Assembly: GCA_947311845.1 (NCBI GenBank)
Contig: CAMZMU010000055.1
Location: 18,352,877 to 18,416,876, forward strand
Source: Poa pratensis
Lineage: Eukaryota; Streptophyta; Magnoliopsida; Poales; Poaceae
Reading direction: 5' to 3'
Length of the DNA stretch: 64,000 bases
This document shows, one piece after another, positions 59,351-64,000 of the stretch. The translations under genes were made by a program, and so were the position numbers. The notes beneath the pieces were generated by a model. That model did no database searches. It was not told where the DNA came from and worked only from the letters and a program-made list of their open reading frames with translations. Each line of letters starts with the position of its first letter. The stretch's first letter is position 1.

Positions 59351-59550
59351 GTAAGAACCTATTATGCCATCTAGTAGCTTATTTTTGTGCTTGTTTTCCG
59401 TTGTTTCATTCAATTTCAACATCTTCATGTCGTCTAGTGTGCGGAGTGAGAAAAAGAAAAGAACAATCATCTGCCTAGACAAATGCAGCATATCAATCGT
59501 CTCATAAATATGTTTTAACAAAAACAAATATTGACAAGGAATGAAAAACA

Positions 59551-60345
59551 AACCATTTAGGGAGGGCACCCAAATAAAGACGAGGAACCGAGGAAGACCG
59601 CCTGCTACCATAATGCCCACTCGAGACCGGTAGTTTAGAGGCACCAAAAGGCTCAACAAATATCTATCTAGATATTCTTTATCGAATTTAAGTCCACCAC
59701 ATTTCTATCAAAACAAATTTTGGATGCAGATAGAACACAATGTCAAGAAGGTCACCATTTGTCTGTTCTTACCATCTTTTAGTGGGTCATCACGATATCT
59801 GAAGAGATTAAATCCACTTATTCCCTGGCAAGGTCGGCCCACACAATAAATCGACACTCTTTAGAATGTAACAGAACAAGAAAGCATTATCGGCCAATCT
59901 AATGTCGAGGTACAAAGTTAATTAGATTTAATAGCGGACACTCACAGATACAAGTAAGATTTTTCGCATTTGTCATTTTTAACGAACTACTTTATTTTAA
60001 AAGGGCTATCACTGAACACAATATAAGAATTAGTGCACAATGATTTTTTTGAATTAACTGCAATGGAAATGGACATTGTCACGGAACATGAATATGTCAA
60101 AACAGATGCAAATCTAAGTTTTTCAATTGGCTCCCACGTATCCTCTTCACGGCCAAATCCCTTCCATTGCACCTATTCAAAGTACATATTATAACAAATT
60201 AAATATAAAAGGTAATATCAATAGAATGAATCAGATGGACAATGAAGTATCTTGAAAGCAATATAACCTTTTCTATAAATGCCACCATAGCAGATTTCAG
60301 TTAGCATGTCTACGACAAACTCACACATTTCGGGTACACTGTGTT
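59551..60345 (-). pseudogene. Chromomethylase fragment, unit 2 plus upstream chromodomain half
   Basis: Contains everything in the unit 1 fragment (chromodomain exon from 60172, PCQ at 59825-59833, RSRVGIMVAGGLPRFLVFIW near 59600). Beyond the duplication end it also holds the first chromodomain half: EFVVDMLTEICYGGIYRKG at about 60335-60260, preceded by an acidic MEDEEEHSVPEM. Two apparent single-base losses lie near 59701 (GAAATGTGG, where GAAAATGTGG restores ENVVD) and near 59744. The donor after the first half reads AG-AT rather than AG-GT, so splicing is probably lost. The catalytic Cys is present but the gene is only a part. Confidence 0.82.
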
Positions 60346-60456
60346 CTTCCTCATCCTCCATCAGTCCTCCATGGGAGGAAAAACACGGTGAACTCGAAAA
60401 ATATGAGTTTGGTCTATACAAACTCGGAAAATCTGCCAACGTGTCGTATTGATTTA

Positions 60457-61070
60457 AAAGGTTATATTTGTTTCAAATTACCTCATTGTCTATCGGTTTA
60501 CTTCTAGTGATGTATTTTTTCTGTTTAGGTTGTAATATTACTTTGAATTGGCGTAAAAAGGGATTAGGTCGTGAAGTAGATATTTGGTAGCCTATTGAAA
60601 ACATTATATTTGTATCTATTTTGACATATTTGTGTTACATAATAATGTGTACTTCCATTGCAATTATTGTAAAAAGAGCACTAATTCTTATTTTATGTTT
60701 AGTGATTGTTTTTAAAAATAAAAAGTTTGTTTAGTGAGACCGAAATTTACAACTTAAAGTGAGTGCTTGCTATTTCTCTTTAATTTTGGACCTTAATATT
60801 CAATAGACTGATGTTGTTTACTTGTTCTATTAAATTTTAAAGCGTGATAGAGATGTTTTGTGTGGCAGCCAACCTTGTCAAGAGATAAGCGGGTTTGATC
60901 AGTTCATATACCGTGACGGCCAACTAAAAGGTGATAACAACAGATAGATGGCCACCTTAAGGATATCGGTATTATATGCGGCCAAAATTCATTTTGATGA
61001 AAAATGTGATGGGACTTACTAAAATCCGCTAAAGCATATCTATTTGGTGGCTCTTAACTGCCTGTATCAT
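60457..61070 (+). pseudogene. Decayed inverted copy of the chromomethylase fragment
   Basis: Plus strand. AAAAGGTTATATTTGTTTCA near 60460 pairs with the minus-strand copy ending at about 60280. Then GLGREVDIW and PIEN (60556-60600) correspond to GFGREEDTWEPIEK. PCQEISGFDQFIYRDG with PCQ at 60873-60881 corresponds to [16 protein letters not shown]. Spacing between chromodomain and PCQ exons (about 320 bases) is the same as in the minus-strand copy. Stops and shifts are many, and identity to the other arm is roughly 70-75 percent by eye, so this is the older copy. Confidence 0.72.
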
Positions 61071-61660
61071 GTTATCATCTAAGGAAAAGTTAAAAGCTTC
61101 TCTGTTAAGGAAAATTCTTTTATTGTATCAGCTATATACATCATTAACATCTTCCGCTATTAAGATATCCCACTCATGTCCAGTTAGCTTAACCTGATGT
61201 GATTGTATTGCTATGGCTTTTATTTGGATTTGGCATCACCTTCGCCATCAGTGAAAGAAATTTGAGCAGTTCCCCTTTCCTGCTCCACCGAATCCAAACT
61301 ATTTTCCCGATCCTTCGGCTGCTGACACAGTTCTTCCAGTCCTTGGCTCTTTTCTCAAACCTTTTTGATGAACTAGTTCCTGAACATGGTGTAAAAATGA
61401 AATGGCTTGTGCGAATTTCTAATCGCAATAACGATGGGGAGGAGGAGGTATTGCCTGCCGAGACTCTTCCAGGGACAATTATGTCAGAGATGTATGACCT
61501 ACAGCGGCGAAGGTCGTCTTGTTGGGCTAATATGATGTGTAACTTGGCCAAATTAGTGTCAACTATCGTGGTGCTCAAACAAAAGAACAAGATGAACATG
61601 GTTAGGCTTAACCTTCAAAATATTTTTCATGGGGTGACTCTGAATTCTCAATATATCTTT
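61071..61660. other. Region between chromomethylase relic and 158-base repeat
   Basis: May hold further decayed methyltransferase sequence (KKFEQFPFPAPPNP near 61255 resembles the proline-rich stretch after the methyltransferase core), but this is weak. A plus-strand frame 61199-61702 and a minus-strand frame 61189-61599 overlap; neither shows a recognisable domain. Confidence 0.3.
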
Positions 61661-62510
61661 CCCTATAGATCTTTTAGTGCAACAAATAACTATACTCAAT
61701 GAAGGTGGGCATACTGTTTTCCTTTCGTACGAGCACATCATTTTTGTGTTGATAAACTGAACCGGTAGCATTTGGTAGTATATTTCTACGGAACCAGCCT
61801 TTTGTTTCTCATCATGTACTCCCTCCGTTTAGAAATATAAGACATTTTAGAATTTGTTCCGACCAGGTGAAAATCGCACAAAAGACAATACTACCCTCAA
61901 CTTTCGATTAAACAACAGGTTATGCCCTCCCGAAGTGCATCCAGCGAACCGATCATTACAGCGATAGAAAATTCAAATCCCAGATCCACGCCGTCGCTAG
62001 CAGATCGTCGCCCCGCATCCCAGATCCCTCCCGCGTGAGGACCTCCAGGCGTGCGTCGCCATCTCCTCCCCACCCCACTCCTCGCCCACATCCTCGCCAT
62101 CAGGATCCAGCTCATCGACTGCGAGAGGACCACCAGCCGCACCGTCGGTCTGAGCACCACCAGCAGCACCGTCGGGCTGAGCACCAGGAGCACGCCCAGC
62201 TGCTCGACTGTGGGGCACCAGCAGCATGCCCGGGATCCACCCGAGGTCCATCTCCTCTGGTTCCTGATCGCCGGAACAGCAGAGGTTCTCCATGCCCCTA
62301 TCGCCATCTGCAGGAGGAGCAGCAGCAGTTGATCTCCTCCGGTTTCTGCATCCCCTATAGATCTTTTAGTGCAACAAATAACTATACTCAATGAAGGTGG
62401 GCATACTGTTTTCCTTTCGTACGAGCACATCATTTTTGTGGTGATAAACTGAACCGGTAGCATTTGGTAGTATATTTCTATGGAACCAGCCTTTTGTTTC
62501 TCATCATGTA
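61661..62510. repeat. 158-base direct repeat flanking a 534-base insert
   Basis: CCCTATAGATCTTTTAGTGC and the following 138 bases occur at 61661-61818 and again at 62353-62510, with only a few mismatches. Between them lie 534 bases that start with CTCCCTCCGTTTAGAAATAT, the terminal sequence of a Stowaway-type MITE preceded by TA. Unrelated GC-rich sequence rich in CACCAGCAGC words follows. The opposite Stowaway end was not found. Confidence 0.75.
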
Positions 62511-62570
62511 TTACTGATGACTGTAAATCTCTGTATACACTGATGCTTTGTTTGTTGATTTTGCATTCAG

Positions 62571-63528
62571 TGTGAAAAATGTTAAGAACATTGATTGTTC
62601 AAATGATTTTCGTTGCCATCCCATGAACTTGCTGCAGTTCATTGATCTGAAGGTAGCTGGTTATCGTCATGCCCAACCTCGATCTGCCCAAATATCAGGG
62701 TTTTCCGCGACACGGGATCGGGTCGAACCTTTGCGCAATTATGTCTACAGATGGGGGATTGACAATTATGAAGCCGTAACTGTGAAGCCAGAGACGGTAA
62801 ATTGTGTTTTCAAAACTTGCAAGTTGCTCCATATATTTGAAGCCGTAGCTATGTAAGTAGAATCTGTTCCCTACGTTTGAGATATTCTCTTCAATCCATT
62901 TGATGTTGGCGATCTACTGCTAGTAACTGATTATAATCTGCGCTGTGCTGATGCTTGATTCTTATTGCAGGGTATGGCACTTCTAACAATGTGTAGCCCT
63001 GCTCGAGGTATTTGCATTACAAGCCATGTGCTGTTTGAATTCATACTTTGTGTATGTACTGAAGTCCCATCTGAAGATGGGCCCAAACACGACCTTCTGA
63101 TTGAGGGATGTGCTGAATTCAGCAATATGTTGGAGTCAAAATCGTTCCTTGAGAATCGACGTATTTATGGGAAGTGTGGACTGGATGTGAAGTTCCTGGT
63201 GCTGGTTAACGCGATACAAGCATTTGTTGATGTTGAGATACTCCTCGCTCCTGCTTGTGGCATTAATCTGACTCTCTATGCCAAAACCAGTGGTTTCAGT
63301 GCCGTGATTCGTCTGTACCAAGGAATTGCGGAAGCTGGCCGCATACACTTACCTTGATGTTGGTATCAAAGGGACTCTGAAAGATGACGAGGAGTTTCTC
63401 AGAAGCCTTTGCCTTGTGTGTGGGTGAACAGCTTCGATTCCTGCTATCATGGGATGGTGGATGAAGTCGTGGATCTCGACGAATTCACCATGATTTCAGT
63501 GAAAATCACTTGGAGAACTGTTGATTGA
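62571..63528 (+). CDS. DUF6598-domain gene, last two exons
   Basis: Exon 62571-62796 (acceptor TTTGCATTCAG, donor ACG-GTAAAT) contains PMNLLQFIDLKVAGY. Exon 62971-63528 (acceptor CTTATTGCAG) starts GMALLTMCSPARGICITSHV and goes on to PKHDLLIEGCAEF. After two frame changes (near 63333 and 63403) it ends HGMVDEVVDLDEFTMISVKI-TWRTVD-stop. The layout matches the grass DUF6598 domain (PF20241 from memory), found alone or behind the ribosome-inactivating domain in jasmonate-induced JIP60-like proteins. No ribosome-inactivating domain is visible here. Both breaks look like single-base losses (AGAAGCC for AGAAAGCC at 63401). The first coding exon may be 59210-59350. Function of the domain is unknown. 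Confidence 0.75.
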
Positions 63529-64000
63529 TACATAGCTTAGTTGCCATGCTTTAAGCCGTTGAACGTTAATGTGGGTACTTCTAGTTCTAATCAGGAATTG
63601 TTTTCTAGACCGAGATCTCTGGTAACCAATCTAACTTGGAAATCTCCTTCCCCTCCAAGAAACGTTGCTGCCGGTCCAAAAAAATTGGGATACAATCGAA
63701 TTTAAATGTGTTAAACAGGTTAAATAACTGTGTATGCTTGTACTAACAAAAAGAATGTGTTGGCTTGGCGGGATGGCATTTATATGCTTGCTAGAGATTG
63801 CAGGTCGCGATCTAACAAAGCACACTAACCGTCGTACCATTGAGGGTACGGACACAAATGAGTAGCCTCTTCCATTTTTACCCTGATATTTTTTAGCTCA
63901 AATTTCATTTGGATTAAGGCGGTGAAGTGTCGTCGCTGCTAACGGCAGTGGCGGTGCCAGAGCTTGAAACATGTGATGTCATTTTAAAATTATGATGTCA
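63529..64000. other. 3' flank of the DUF6598 gene
   Basis: Probable 3' UTR followed by AT-rich sequence. No further gene, repeat end or RNA gene is recognised before the window ends. Confidence 0.4.

Larger units (their letters stand above)
58059..60186. repeat. Tandem duplication, unit 2 (2,128 bp)
   Basis: Direct adjacent copy of 55930-58058. The two units share only TA at the junction, so the duplication breakpoint shows almost no homology. Unit 2 runs into unique sequence at about 60187, and it is this copy that adjoins the rest of the chromomethylase fragment and the DUF6598 exons. Confidence 0.93.

Noticed and set aside
61199..61702. 167-residue plus-strand frame as an independent gene
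   Set aside because: It spans the boundary into the 158-base repeat, overlaps a minus-strand frame of similar size and shows no domain; composition alone explains it.

Overview
The window is nuclear DNA from a grass, most likely a Triticeae species (wheat, Aegilops or barley group). The reasons are intron-rich plant genes with GT-AG junctions, a Stowaway-type MITE end, and nested LTR retrotransposons of the kind that fill Triticeae genomes. No prokaryotic operon, CRISPR array or tRNA/rRNA gene was seen.

Layout. (1) 0.9-12.6 kb is a gene island. It holds a 19-exon PDR-type ABCG transporter (931-8178, +) that is complete except for two single-base losses, a two-exon P/U-type cyclin (9039-9772, +), and a small uncharacterised minus-strand gene whose 5' UTR exon lies near 12.5 kb. 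(2) 12.6-19.8 kb is mostly non-coding, with a decayed multi-membrane-span gene (15.3-16.4 kb), a pectinesterase C-terminal scrap, a 22-base G run, a truncated LTR and a GCCGGC-rich repeat patch. (3) 19.8-55.0 kb is a nested transposon block. A minus-strand LINE (48340-55020) was entered by a chromovirus-like Gypsy element (19842-48339, LTR about 3.35 kb). The 3' LTR of that element was entered twice more: by a 12,086-bp Tat/Retand-type Gypsy element (27629-39714, TSD GGGGT, LTRs identical by eye) and by a 6,850-bp non-autonomous element (40168-47017, TSD CTTAG). A solo LTR (50582-52053) splits the LINE separately. (4) 55-64 kb is a small rearranged gene region: a 2.13-kb tandem duplication that is almost perfect, three fragments of a chromomethylase-type DNA methyltransferase gene (two in the duplicated units on the minus strand, one decayed copy in inverted orientation), and the last exons of a DUF6598-domain gene (62571-63528).

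Two points stand out. First, pieces of a DNA methyltransferase gene form an inverted repeat (about 59551-60280 against 60457-61070) within what may be one long intron of the DUF6598 gene, so its transcript could fold into an imperfect double strand. Second, nearly every coding region, whatever its age, is broken by losses of single bases, often in short homopolymers. This looks as much like consensus-sequence error as like decay, and it bears on whether the transporter is a real pseudogene.

The genes do not form a pathway. Products range from membrane export (PDR) to cell-cycle or nutrient signalling (cyclin P) to a stress-associated grass domain (DUF6598).
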